Shown here one piece after another: positions 54,700 through 64,000 of a DNA stretch of 64,000 bases. The translations under genes were made by a program, and so were the position numbers. Location: NCBI GenBank assembly GCA_050084515.1, contig CM114273.1:33542001-33606000 (forward strand), written 5' to 3'. Source of the stretch: Blasia pusilla (lineage: Eukaryota > Marchantiophyta > Marchantiopsida > Blasiales). Numbering within the stretch: the stretch's first letter is position 1; each line of letters opens with the position of its first letter. The notes under the pieces are model-generated. The model saw only the letters and a program-made list of their open reading frames with translations. It was not told the origin of the DNA and made no database searches.

Positions 54700-56143
54700 G
54701 TTTTCACGCGGCTCGAGCATTGGGTCCTCTTTCTCCGGCGGTTCCAAGTGCGGAAACAAAGTGGCTCTCTTAGAAGCTCTTCATCCTCCTTCAAGTGGCG
54801 ATGCTCCATCTTTTGTGGAAGACTATACAACAGACCTTGACTTGGAGCTTGACTTGGAGGTTTTCACTAGGGCTTTTCTGCATACTCCTCGCTTATCAGC
54901 AAGCGGGCTATCAAGGATGGTTTTTGAGCATCTCCGGGATTTCTTTATCCCAGCAGATTCAGCAAGTGGCTTTGTCTCTCTATATAAGGTGTGTGCACAT
55001 ATGGCGGCAGGTCGTCTCCCATTCTCTATCTCTAGGCTCTTAGGGGCTTGTCGTTTGTTGGCTATGGATAAGCCTCCTTCAGGTGTGCGCCCTTTGGCTA
55101 TTGGAGAGGTTTTATACCGCTTGGTCAGTCGATCCCTATGCTTGCAATTTCGTCCTCACTTTAGTGCCCACTTATTTCCTCATCAATTTGGAGTGGCAAC
55201 TCCTGGAGGTTGTGAGGCTGTGGTGCATGGGATTCACTCCACTCTTTATATTCATCCAGATTGGGTAGCAATTCAAGTCGATGTGGCTAACGCGTTCAAT
55301 TCAGTTTCTCGTGCGACCATCTTTGAGGAATTACGTTGTGCAGGAGGACAACTTGCGAGCCTCATTCCATTTGTTCGCTCCTTCTATGCCTATGATACAT
55401 CCATTATCTATTCCCATCATGCTACTTCTGGGGAATATAGTATTCTACAATCGGCTTGTGGCACACGTCAAGGTGATCCCATGGGAGGCCCACTCTTTGC
55501 CATTGCCCATTTTCGTGCCCTTCGAGCGTCAACGCAAGCATTTCCATCTTGTCTTTTCCCTTCTATTGCTCATGACATTCACATTTTAGGTCCTCCTTCT
55601 GAAGTGGTTCCTGCTTATACCCATTTCGTGGAGCAACTCTCTTTCTTAAACCTTAAAGTCCAACCTAGTAAATGTGGAGTATGGTCTCCTTCATGCCTTC
55701 CCTCAACAGTCACCCCACCTACTCTTGATTTTCCCATTTACATTGAAGGGGTTAGAGTTCTTGGGGTCCCAATTGGCTTCATCGACTATGTCTCACAGTT
55801 CTTGGATGAGGCCCTTTTGAAAGATGTGGAATGGCTTCATTTATTACCTCATCTTGGGGATCCCCAAGTGACTTATGGGATTCTCTCCCAATGTTTTCTC
55901 GACGTCCTTCCTACCTTCTTCGCACTTGTCCTCCCACTTCAAGCTTCTTACATCGGCTGGCCTCTTTTGATGCTTCTATCTTGGCAACTTTTGGTCAACT
56001 TCTTGGCCCGAATACCTTTCAAGGAGAGGATGGTGTCTTTGCTTCACGACAAGCTATCTTGCCTATTTCTTTTGGAGGGGTGGGACTATCCTCCACAGTC
56101 ACATCTGCTCCCGCAGCCTTTTTGGGGAGTTGGGCGTTGGTAG
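54683..56143 (+). pseudogene. Reverse transcriptase domain of the non-LTR element
   Basis: Clear reverse transcriptase blocks appear: PPSGVRPLAIGEVLYRLVSR (about residues 135-155), FPHQFGVATPGG, VAIQVDVANAFNSVSR (motif A, catalytic D), SACGTRQGDPMGGPLFAIAH (motif B), and a thumb region. Motif C, normally x-D-D, reads AHDIHILG, so its first aspartate is a histidine. The last 80 codons (about 55900-56143) are out of frame; the true continuation is in the +1 frame (LLRTCPPTSSFLHRLASFDA). Confidence 0.7.
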
Positions 56144-57106
56144 CACCGATTATGGCTTCAAGGTTTCTCCAAGGAGATACACCTATCTTGATGGATCATA
56201 TCGCCCATGTCGAGGAGGGAGACTTGTTATTTCAACAAAAACTAAGATCTGCACGAGCTCTTCTTCCTCTTGCTACACAAGCAATTCTACCCCCTTTCAG
56301 TCAACTAATTACATAAGGGCTTGATCGACTTCAAGAGCATATCTCCGAGAATGCATCAAATCAACTTTTCCAAAGATTCTCTCAGAGGCATCCTCCGACG
56401 CTAATCGAGCTGCGTCTATGTTCATGTCTTTGTCGGGTACCGGAGGGGCGTGGCTTACGCAAATCCTCTTATTCTTCCATTTCGTCTTCCTCAAGTATAT
56501 TCTCGATGACTTTGGTTACGTTTTGACTTCCCCATCCTTCTCTCTTAGGTGTGCCAAATTGTGTATGCGGGGATCCTATTGATGCCAAGGATATCCATAT
56601 TCTCCGATGTGCACATGGTGGAGAACAAACGGCCACACATGATGTCATTAGAGAGGCGGTAGCATCGGTGGCTCGTGACGGGCGGGATATACCGTTGGGC
56701 AAGAGCAACTCCATGTCCTACCTTCAACCACACAAGCAACCTCTCGTCGGAGAGTGGATCTTGTTATGTCTCGAGGTGGATTCGGACACTAGGTGATGTG
56801 GTGGTTCTTTGATCCAACACGTTCGACTTGATGTGTAGAGCCGCACATACCAAAGGTTTGGCGGCGAAGGCCGCAGCAAGAATCAAGGAGTTAAGTTATC
56901 TTTGTGAGACATGCGATCGACGGATTTATTCCATTTGCAAAGTGGAAGTATTCGGTCATTTACATATGTCTTTTGATACTTTCCGAAAACATGTGCTCAC
57001 CACTCCTCGAGAATCATCACCTTGCCCCTTCCCGTAGTCCTTCTCTCTCCGTTGTTACTACTTATTTTAGGCAATGCATCTCAGTGGCCTTACAACGTGC
57101 ACAAGC
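56144..57106 (+). pseudogene. C-terminal CCHC and endonuclease-like tail of the non-LTR element
   Basis: Across shifting frames the sequence gives ILPISFGGVGLSS and PAAFLGSWALVAP (end of the RT-linked region, about 56060-56150). Next comes CVCGDPIDAKDIHILRC (about 56557) followed by HGGEQTATHDVIREAV, and then VVVLDPTRSTC and AAARIKELSYLCETC and FVFDTF-like residues. The C-x-C...H-x4-C motif followed by a THD-type sequence and a D-x-V/D region matches the CCHC-RLE tail of restriction-like-endonuclease elements. Catalytic residues cannot be assigned with confidence because of the frameshifts. The coding match ends at ALQRAQA, where the gypsy LTR begins. Confidence 0.5.
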
Positions 57107-58661
57107 TGTCGCGCCCCTACTCTCCTTGAACGTCAATCTTTAGTGTTGCGGAAGCGTGCGTTGAGGGTCATTTAACTCATCGCCGATCCGCACCCAAACA
57201 CGCACTCGTTAGTCGGGTTTGGCCAACCGGGCGTTCCAACCCACCGAGTCCTAAACTCGGCGTCTCATCAAGCTCAACCTTCCTTAGTTCCTAGCTCCCA
57301 ACACATGGCAAGTCCTTCAAGACTTGGAACAGACTTCTGGTTAGTCCAGGGATCTCAAACGGCACTTGCACGCCTAGCGATCCCAACATTCAACGGTCCT
57401 CGTGTGAGTTCGAACCGAGACCCAAGTAATTGAGTCGCGGCGTGAAATCCAAGAAGGATGTCTAAAATCGCCTCAATGGACTTGGTGCAGGTTTTCCAAC
57501 CCAACGCCCAAACTCGCGTGCGTTCCATGCCCTTGAGCGCCCTTGGCGCCCAAAGTGGGGTTTGGGTTCCAAGCACTCTCGGAGACCTTCCCCCTTACTA
57601 GTACTTGTGATGATTATAAAGGGTTCTCCCAATAACCCCTCCCCTTTGGGAAAAGAGGTTCGGGCCCTTCATTGTGGCCCTCAACCCGACTCCACTTACA
57701 GTCGTTTTCGGGTTGTATCTCGGCCGCTGCTTATGCGTTTGCAGCGATCTTTAGTGCGTTTTGACCGGCTCTCCATAAGCTTTCCAACGCACCCTTATTT
57801 GCTCCAAACGCATCTCGGCGCTAAAAGTTATGGCTAGAAATACAGTCAGAAACTCTCAAACGCAAGTGGCGTTCCAAATCCGAATCTTTCCTTTGGCAAC
57901 CCACTTCCTAGACTCGACTTCTTTCAAGTCTCATTCCGCGTTTGGTCCAGGTTTCTGAGTTGCGACCATCACATCTGAAACGCGACTTCTCGCACGTCTC
58001 GTCTCTTGTCTCCTCTTTGAGACAACTCCAACGCCAAGAAACCATCTTAGCGTGAGCCCGCTAATGTTCCGATGTTCCGCTTGGCACTTGTTTGGTCATG
58101 AGGGTCGCGACACTCACCCCTCTTTTAGAGGTTGATGCCTCAAAGAAGCATAAAATTTTATTATGTCAAGTCTCCTGGGCAGCCTACCCCTTGACATTGA
58201 ATTGCGTTCTGGTGGCTAACCCGCAATTCCTCTTAAATAAGCTAACTAAGTGTGCAACCTTAGACTCTTTCGACTCATTACTGTAAACATCACACTGTTT
58301 ACTTGGTCCACAAATCGCATTACTACTATTGGGTCGCTCTCGTATTCGACTTAGACGCGTCACTAAGTTTACTTATGTGGCCACAAGTAAGATCACCCCA
58401 AGCCCCAAGACAGACTTCATCTGCCCCGCCGACGCTAGGGCGAGCCCGAGTGTAATCCAACAGAAGGTCCTGTTCTAGGTGCTTATCCACATACGAGCTC
58501 TCACCTCAAATACTCCTGGTCTGTCCTCTTGTTGTACATTCTAAGACTATGATGAACGACTCATAGCCATGCACTACCACATACAAATTGCAATCAACAT
58601 TGGTATCGAATCTCCAAATCCATACACTCCTTTATTGCAACACTAGCATATTCTAGTTACA
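57107..58661 (-). repeat. 3' LTR of the chromovirus
   Basis: In plus orientation it begins TGTCGCGCCCCTACTC (57107) and ends GTTACA (58661), giving TGTAAC...GCGACA on the element strand. The first 630 bp match 63367-64000 almost base for base with small indels. The right end is inferred from the TG/CA rule and the nearby end of pol (58720). Confidence 0.75.
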
Positions 58662-58719
58662 ACGGCCTTCGGCCCAAGATTCCACTGATTACAAGTCATG
58701 TCTCTAGCTTCTCCTCATA

Positions 58720-59439
58720 CTAACGTATATGCTTTGCTTGTGTTCGCTTGAAGTCACGCAACAATTCTTGCGCGTGTTCCAAATCCGCCTCCGCAATCCA
58801 AGTCGCCTCCTTCACATGGTAGCCCTTCCATTTTACCAAGTATTCATACTTGTTGGCCCGACGCCTCGAACGTAAGATGGTCTCCACCTCGAACTCCGGC
58901 TCCTCATTTACGATGACCGGGTGCGGTCTCACCACCTGTCTCCGCTCGAAACGTCCATTATCTTGAAGGTATTTCTTCAACAATGACACATGAAAGGTCG
59001 GGTGAATCTTGAACTCGTCTGGCAGCCTCAACGTATACACATCCTCAAACGGGTTTGCCACAATCACATACGGTCCAGCATACTTGGTAGACAGCTTTGC
59101 AGACAACTCTTTCGGAAGAGTGAGATTCTTCACACTCAACCACACTTGTTCTCCAACTTGGAATCGTACTTGGCGCCGACTCTTGTTAGCATGCTTAACG
59201 TACCTCATTTGAGCCTTTGCAAGACTTCGCCTCGCGCTCTCTTCTCGTTCTCGCATCTCTACCAACAAACTTTCTGCCGTCGCTTGTCGTGTTCGTGCCA
59301 ATGTAGTACCCTTCGAAAGGGCTAGATCAAGAGGCCCTTCTGGCTCTCGTCCATTTGCCAGGAGAAACGGAAATTCTCCTGTTGCAGAATGCTTGGTCGA
59401 GTTGTAGCAGTATTCCGCCATGCTCGACCACTGACCCAA
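58720..59439 (-). pseudogene. Integrase C terminus with GPY/F module and chromodomain
   Basis: The 239-codon frame reads: MAEYCYNSTKHSATGEFPF (integrase end), RRQVRFQVGEQVWLSVKNL, STKYAGPYVIVANPF (GPY/F module), EFKIHPTFHVSLLKKYL. It ends with a chromodomain (FEVETILRSRRRANKYEYLV, then KWKGYHVKEATWIAEADLEH). Chromodomains define chromoviruses and direct integration to modified chromatin. All three aromatic-cage positions look plausible (Y in YEYLV, W in KWKGY, W in TWIAE). The domain itself is intact, but the integrase upstream is in another frame. Confidence 0.85.
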
Positions 59440-59537
59440 TCGCGTTGATCAAGACGACATAATTCCTCAATCTTGATTCACGATAGAGTTTACCTTTTCA
59501 GTCTGTCCATCCGTGTGGGTGGAAAGCGTCTTGAAAC

Positions 59538-59846
59538 TCAGCTTGGTCTTAAACCTTCGAACAAGTGCTTCCGAAAGCATCGTAAACTTTGATCCCGATC
59601 TGAAACAATGCTCCTCGGCAAACCATGAGCACGCCACCAACTATCGAGGAATAGTTGCGCCGTCGATATCGCCGTTCTTGGAATCCACCGTCGCACGAAT
59701 CTCACCAACTTGCTAAACCGATCAACAATCACAAGTATAGCGTTGTATCCCCAGATTTCAAGACTCGTGATGAAATCCATACTCACACTTTGCAAGGGTC
59801 CTTCGGGATCGGGCAAGGGATGCAAGCAAGCCTTGTTTCTTATCAT
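59538..59846 (-). pseudogene. Integrase core
   Basis: The frame contains PLPDPEGPLQSVSMDFITSL (first catalytic D) and ILVIVDRFSKLVRFV, then STAQLFLDSWWRAHGLPRSI followed by VSDRD (second D). The glutamate region is lost in a frameshift between this frame and the next (58720-59439). The zinc-binding region upstream (to about 59990) survives only in scattered frames. Confidence 0.75.
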
Positions 59847-60336
59847 AAGAGACTCTATTCGCTAAGGTGTCACAGGTCTTCACATATTGAGCAACATCCT
59901 CCTTCATGTTGGGCCAAAAGAACCGCTTCGACAAAACAGCTAGCGAGATTTCTCTCCTTTATGTCCCTGCCAAAGGGTCCGTCGTGACATTCGGCCTAAC
60001 ACCTTGGTTCGATTCTCGCCTTGCCCTACATAGATCCTACTCTGTTTGAACCTTAGTAAACCGTGCCTCAAACTTATGTTGGCCACCTTCTCACCCTCGC
60101 TTCAACTTCCTCAGGTATTCCCCTCGCTTGAGCATCCTTCATATATCCTTCACGAATCCTTCTTTCCAGATCTGTTTCCTTAGGGAACATTGCTCTCAAG
60201 ACTGTGTGTAAATCGATGGCATGTGTTCCTCCTTGCGACTTAACGCATCTGGAATCACATTATCTTTACCTGGCTTGTGGATCATCTCTACATCCATCAG
60301 CGCCAAGGTATCATGCCACCGCATGATTGTTTGGTG

Positions 60337-61192
60337 TCACTCGATCTGGGTCTCAAAATACTTGAGTGATATATTATCGGTGAATATTCGAGTCCTGTGA
60401 GCCCTAGATAATGCCGCCACTTCCTCAAGCAATGTACCACCGTGAACAACTCTTTTCGTGAGTAGGCCATCTCCTTTCAGTGTCGCTAAGCTTCTTGCTC
60501 TCATATGCCACCGGTCTCCCTTCTTGCACCAACATTCCTGCAACCGCGAAATCACTAGCATCGGTATGCACTTCGAACGGTTTGTCAAACTCCGGCAGCT
60601 TTAACACTGGTTCCTGCGATAGAATCTGCTTCACTCGGTTGAATGCCTCATTAACTTCCTGGGTCCAAGTCGTGTTGGCAAACTTTGCCGTCCAATCCGT
60701 GAGAGGTCTCACAATTCCCGAAAAGTTTTTTACATAAGTACGGTAAAATTGCACCGCACCTATGAACCTCCTCATCCCCTTTACAGTGGATGGGGGTTCC
60801 CACTCGGAAATCGCTTTTACCTTTTCCATGTCTGGACTGACGCCATCTGCACTGACCACGTGACCCAAGAATTTGATCTTACTCAAACCAAATTCGCTCT
60901 TCTCTACATTCGCATACAGCTGATTTGCCCTTAGCTTAGACAAGACCGCTCTCACATGTCGAACGTGCTCCTCTAGTGACTTCGAATAGATAAGTATATC
61001 ATCGATATAGATGATAACATACTCATCCATTTCCTTGTGAAAAATGGAGTTCATCAATGTGGTGAACGTTGGAGGCGCGTTACATAGACCGAAAGGCATC
61101 ACTACAAACTCAAAGGAACCATATCTCGCCTCGCACGCAGTCTTCTCCACATCGCCTTCGGCAATCCGAACTGGTAATATCCTCGACTTCAA
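60337..61192 (-). pseudogene. Gypsy reverse transcriptase and RNase H
   Basis: The main frame (60425-61192) encodes EFVVMPFGLCNAPPTFTTLM, the catalytic YIDD followed by ILIYS, then EFGLSKIKFLGHVV and the connection domain (MRRFIGAVQFYRTYVKNFSG). RNase H begins with VHTDASDFAVAGMLVQEG. A frameshift near 60500 moves the rest into the frame ending at 60337 (HRTRIFTDNISLKYFETQIE). Motif A upstream (about 61200-61380) is degraded. Catalytic YIDD is intact, unlike the YVDN of the copia copy. Confidence 0.85.
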
Positions 61193-61725
61193 GTCAATCC
61201 TACTGAAATATCTCGCGCTACTGCCGACCTATCAAAGAGATCATCTATCCTTGGAAGAGGATAATTTTCGAACCGTCACTTTGTTGAGGTGCACGGTAAT
61301 CAACACTGACCTCATCTTTCCATCCTTCTTCTTTACAAAGAGAATAGGTGCTCCATAGGGTGACTTGCTAGTCCTAATGTAACCCTTTTCCAAGAGCTCA
61401 CTTAGCGCTTTTCAACTCAAGAAGTTCCTCCTGATTCAACCTATATGGTGCTTTTGAAGGCGGTTGGGAACCGGGTATGATCTCTATCTTATGATCTACG
61501 GCTCTATGCGGCGGCAATTCAGTCGGAAGCTCATTTTTCAAGACATCACAAACTCCTGGACCACTTCCTGGAGTGGTTATGGGATTCCCCTTGAGGCAAC
61601 GTCCGATCTCTCAAGATATCGCTTGTAGCCTCCTCCACTTGTCTCATCAAGGAGAAATCCATCCTCCAACTCAGTCATGCTCCTCCTTGTGATCGAGTTC
61701 ACCAACTCCATCTTTCGCTGGAACC

Positions 61726-61953
61726 TCACGGACCAACCGCTTTTTGTAACCGTTTGCCTTTTAGCAAGACGCTCAACCTCAATGGTCGGCGTCTTAACTC
61801 CACCTCATACGCATCTAGGAATGTATTCCCCAAAACTCCGTCAATGTCGTCCATTTCGCATACAGTGAAATTCTCCTTCAACTCGAATACCCCGCATCCC
61901 TCTTTGTCAAACCCAAGACCAAATCGAAGTCCGATGAGACTTGCCTCCTGCAA
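61726..61953 (-). pseudogene. Probable gypsy protease/post-protease region
   Basis: The frame contains VCEMDDIDGVLGNTFLDAYE, matching the 'D-x-I-L-G-x-x-F/W-L' block after the aspartic protease active site in gypsy polyproteins. The DTG/DSG active site itself was not seen in this frame and may have been lost or frameshifted. Confidence 0.5.
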
Positions 61954-62358
61954 ATCCCCACTCGAATGGGCTCGTCCGCCTTAGAGGTAGACAACCCGGT
62001 TCCTTCACGATTCTCGGGCTTAGGAAGGAGTGCGGCAGCACCAGATGTCATCCAAACAACAACACATCGCGATCAGCAATCTTGGATCTTAGGTACACCA
62101 AATTGTGCGTCCTCTTGGTGACTTGAAGGGCGTCTCCATATCGCCCGCCAACAGATGCTTAGCGCAAAGAACGCAATCATACTCCCATTACTAACCTTCG
62201 GTTTTGAACACCCTTCGACGGGTGACCCGGTTCGCCACGGTTGTAGCATACGACCTTGCCGTTCCTCGTCTTTGAGTGTTGTCCTCCTTTCGCCGCATGA
62301 AGTTCCACTCGTTTTCTTTGCCGTGGCGACGACTCTCCTCGTTCGTGTTGGCCCCACT

Positions 62359-63017
62359 CTAGCCTCTTTTGAACGCCTCCTTATTTTTCGACTTCTTGAA
62401 AAAACTTTTGACTCGAAGGGTTTCGGGTTTGGACCTCATCGTCCTAATCCGCTCCGCTAGCTTCGGAAGGTCCGCGCAGTCTCCGGCAACGTCGGCATTC
62501 GGTAAAGGGCCTTCGGCGCTCGGCTTGAGTCCACTAATGAAGATAGCCTTCTTCGCGTGCTCATCCATCTTCGGACTAGAAGTCGGGTTTCAGACTAAAC
62601 TCCCTCACATACGCGCTTAAGGAACCACTGCCGCATCCGCACGCATTCCACCGTGTCACGCAACCCTTGGTACTCGGAGTGAACCGATTCCCAATCAACT
62701 CCTTGAACTCCTCCCAACTCGAGGTGACTCACGCCCGAGATATTCCTCTCGTTGAGCGGTCCACCATTGTAGAGCATGATCCTTCAGAAAGTAACAACTA
62801 CCGTCACCTTGTCTCGCTTTCAGCCTTCTCGCGCCTCGCAAGCCTGATTCGATTCGTAAGGAAATCCTTCACTTTCATGGCGCCCCACTCCGATAAATGG
62901 CGTGGGCGGGTTCGTCTTGCGAGCTTTTGCCCTTTTCGGGTTTCGAGTGGCCTCTAACTCCGCATTCGCTTGCTTTCTTTGGGACATCTGCTCCACCAAC
63001 ACCTTCAACAAGTCCAA
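62359..63017 (-). pseudogene. Gypsy gag remnants
   Basis: Pieces of gag lie in at least two frames. One (62359-62568) reads HAKKAIFISGLKPSAEGPL and continues to RTMRSKPETLRVKSFFKKSK. The other (62820-63017) reads LLKVLVEQMSQRKQANAELE. Their order and proximity to the PBS side of the right LTR support gag. No intact zinc knuckle was found. Confidence 0.5.
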
Positions 63018-63343
63018 CGCCTGGCTCGACTCCGTCCTTTCCCCGAGTTTGGGCCCACCGGCCCCGCCCCGGAAGGAGTCGCCATGGGGGCGTCCTCACG
63101 ATCTGGCGTTCGGCTCTTGAGTCTCCGACTCCTCTATAGCTTCACGGTCCGGCATTGGTTCCTCTCTCGGTTCACGTCGCTTGATTGGCGCTTCTTGGGT
63201 TGTTCTCCTCGATCGCCATTTCCAAACCAACTCACTCAGATCTCCTCCTCGTTTCTTGCGTCCCTCCTCGGCGCCCGAGTCTAGCCGCTACCTTGAAATT
63301 TCCCAAGCGTCCGGCTGATCCCACGACCCCAAGTTCTCGCTCA

Positions 63344-63366
63344 CCAAGGATAAGCTCGATACCACT
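63344..63366 (-). other. Primer binding site, degenerate tRNA-iMet type
   Basis: On the element strand the LTR end (GCGCGACA) is followed after two bases by TGGTATCGAG, which matches the initiator-methionine tRNA PBS TGGTATCAGAG with one base missing. This fixes the 5' end of the internal region. Confidence 0.6.
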
Positions 63367-64000
63367 TGTCGCGCCCCTACTCTCCTTGAACGTCAATCTT
63401 TAGTGTTGCGGAAGCGCAGGCGTTGATGGGTCACGAACTCATCGCCGATCTGCACCCAAACACGCACTCGTTAGTCGGGTTTGGCCAACCGGGCGTTCAA
63501 CCCACCGAGTCCTAAACTCGGCGTCTCATCAAGCTCAACCTTCCTTAGTTCCTAGCTCCCAACACATGGCAAGTCCTTCAAGACTTGGAACAGACTTCTG
63601 GTTAGTCCAGGGGATCTCAAACGGCACTTGCACGCCTAGCGATCCCAACTGTTCAACGGTCCTCGTGTGAGTTCCGAACCGAGACCCAAGTAATTGAGTC
63701 GCGGCGTGAAATCCAAGAAGGATGTCTAAAATCGCCTCAATGGACTTGGTGCAGGTTTTCCAACCCAACGCCCAAACTCGCGTTCCGTTCCATGCCCTTG
63801 AGCCGCCCCGCGGCGCCCAAAGTGGGGTTTGGGTTCCAAGCACTCTCGGAGACCTTCCCCCTTACTAGTACTTGATGATTATAAAGGGTTCTCCAATAAC
63901 CCCTCCCCTTTGGGAAAAGAGGTTCGGGCCCTTCATTGTGGCCCTCAACCCGACTCCACTTACAGTCGTTTTCGGGTTGTATCTCGGCCGCTGCTTATGC
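63367..64000 (-). repeat. 5' LTR of the chromovirus, cut by the window end
   Basis: It starts TGTCGCGCCCCTACTC at 63367 and matches the left LTR (57107 onwards) over the full 634 bp visible. Differences are mostly one-base indels and a short insertion near 63418. About 920 bp of the LTR should lie beyond the window. Confidence 0.85.

Larger units (their letters stand above)
53737..57106 (+). mobile_element. Non-LTR retrotransposon with RLE-like C terminus, broken
   Basis: In order on the plus strand: an N-terminal CCHC finger, a reverse transcriptase, a C-terminal C-x-C...H-x4-C motif, and a tail with features of restriction-like endonuclease elements. There is no APE-type endonuclease. This is the architecture of R2/NeSL/Dualen-type elements and of a widespread but little-described plant RT family. 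Several frameshifts (about 54690, 55900-56140, 56320-56550, 56795) and stops break it. A gypsy element interrupts it at 57107, so its 3' end is outside the window or lost. Confidence 0.6.
57107..64000 (-). mobile_element. Ty3/gypsy chromovirus, both LTRs (right LTR incomplete)
   Basis: The element lies on the minus strand: gag (about 62.3-63.0 kb), protease (about 61.7-62.0 kb), reverse transcriptase/RNase H (60.3-61.2 kb), integrase (58.7-59.9 kb) and a C-terminal chromodomain, in the normal gypsy order. Left and right LTRs share a long near-identical sequence. The 5' LTR (right) continues past the window. Several frameshifts break pol. The LTRs differ by scattered single-base indels, indicating an insertion that is not brand new. 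It inserted into the non-LTR element. Confidence 0.9.

Overview
The window is nuclear DNA of a land plant. It holds Ty3/gypsy, Ty1/copia, MULE-like, hAT-like and non-LTR elements of plant type, a tRNA-Asp-type primer binding site typical of plant Tat/Athila elements, GT-AG introns, an F-box/kelch pair, a NAC-like domain and scattered CCCTAAA telomere-type heptamers. I cannot name the species. The divergent NAC domain and the unfamiliar gene families fit a non-flowering plant (lycophyte, fern or bryophyte) better than a crop-like angiosperm, but that is only an impression.

Layout. 1-9.8 kb is a decayed block: a minus-strand MULE-like gene (FLYWCH/WRKY-like region, transposase core, SWIM finger), two inverted copies of an unrecognised 'WDGN' family gene, and many copies of a roughly 27-bp perfect palindrome that crowd into introns and spacers. 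9.85-13.7 kb is the 5' part of an LTR retrotransposon (LTR, tRNA-Asp PBS, frameshifted gag, no pol seen). 14.8-17.0 kb is a roughly 350-bp tandem repeat, 17.3-19.5 kb a dead hAT transposase, 19.68-20.77 kb a 180-bp satellite cut by a truncated copia element (20.78-23.4 kb).

23.6-28.7 kb carries the most interesting host gene: three evenly spaced C-x4-C-x15/16-C-x3-H motifs whose exon joins in phase to two exons encoding a divergent NAC domain. Its first intron is packed with a CT-rich complex repeat. 31.6-41 kb holds two minus-strand F-box/kelch genes that are a tandem duplication including their flanks. 41-53.6 kb is gene-poor, with one convincing small multi-pass membrane protein gene (49.07-49.83 kb) and one leucine-rich ORF remnant.

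53.7-57.1 kb is a frameshifted non-LTR retrotransposon with an N-terminal CCHC finger, reverse transcriptase, C-terminal CCHC motif and an endonuclease-like tail. It is interrupted at 57107 by a minus-strand Ty3/gypsy chromovirus with both LTRs (57107-58661, and 63367 running off the window end).

The genes do not form a pathway. The working genes I would defend are the Zn-finger/NAC gene, the two F-box/kelch genes and the membrane protein. Most of the rest is transposon-derived, and its in-frame stops look largely like C-to-T (methylation-type) decay.
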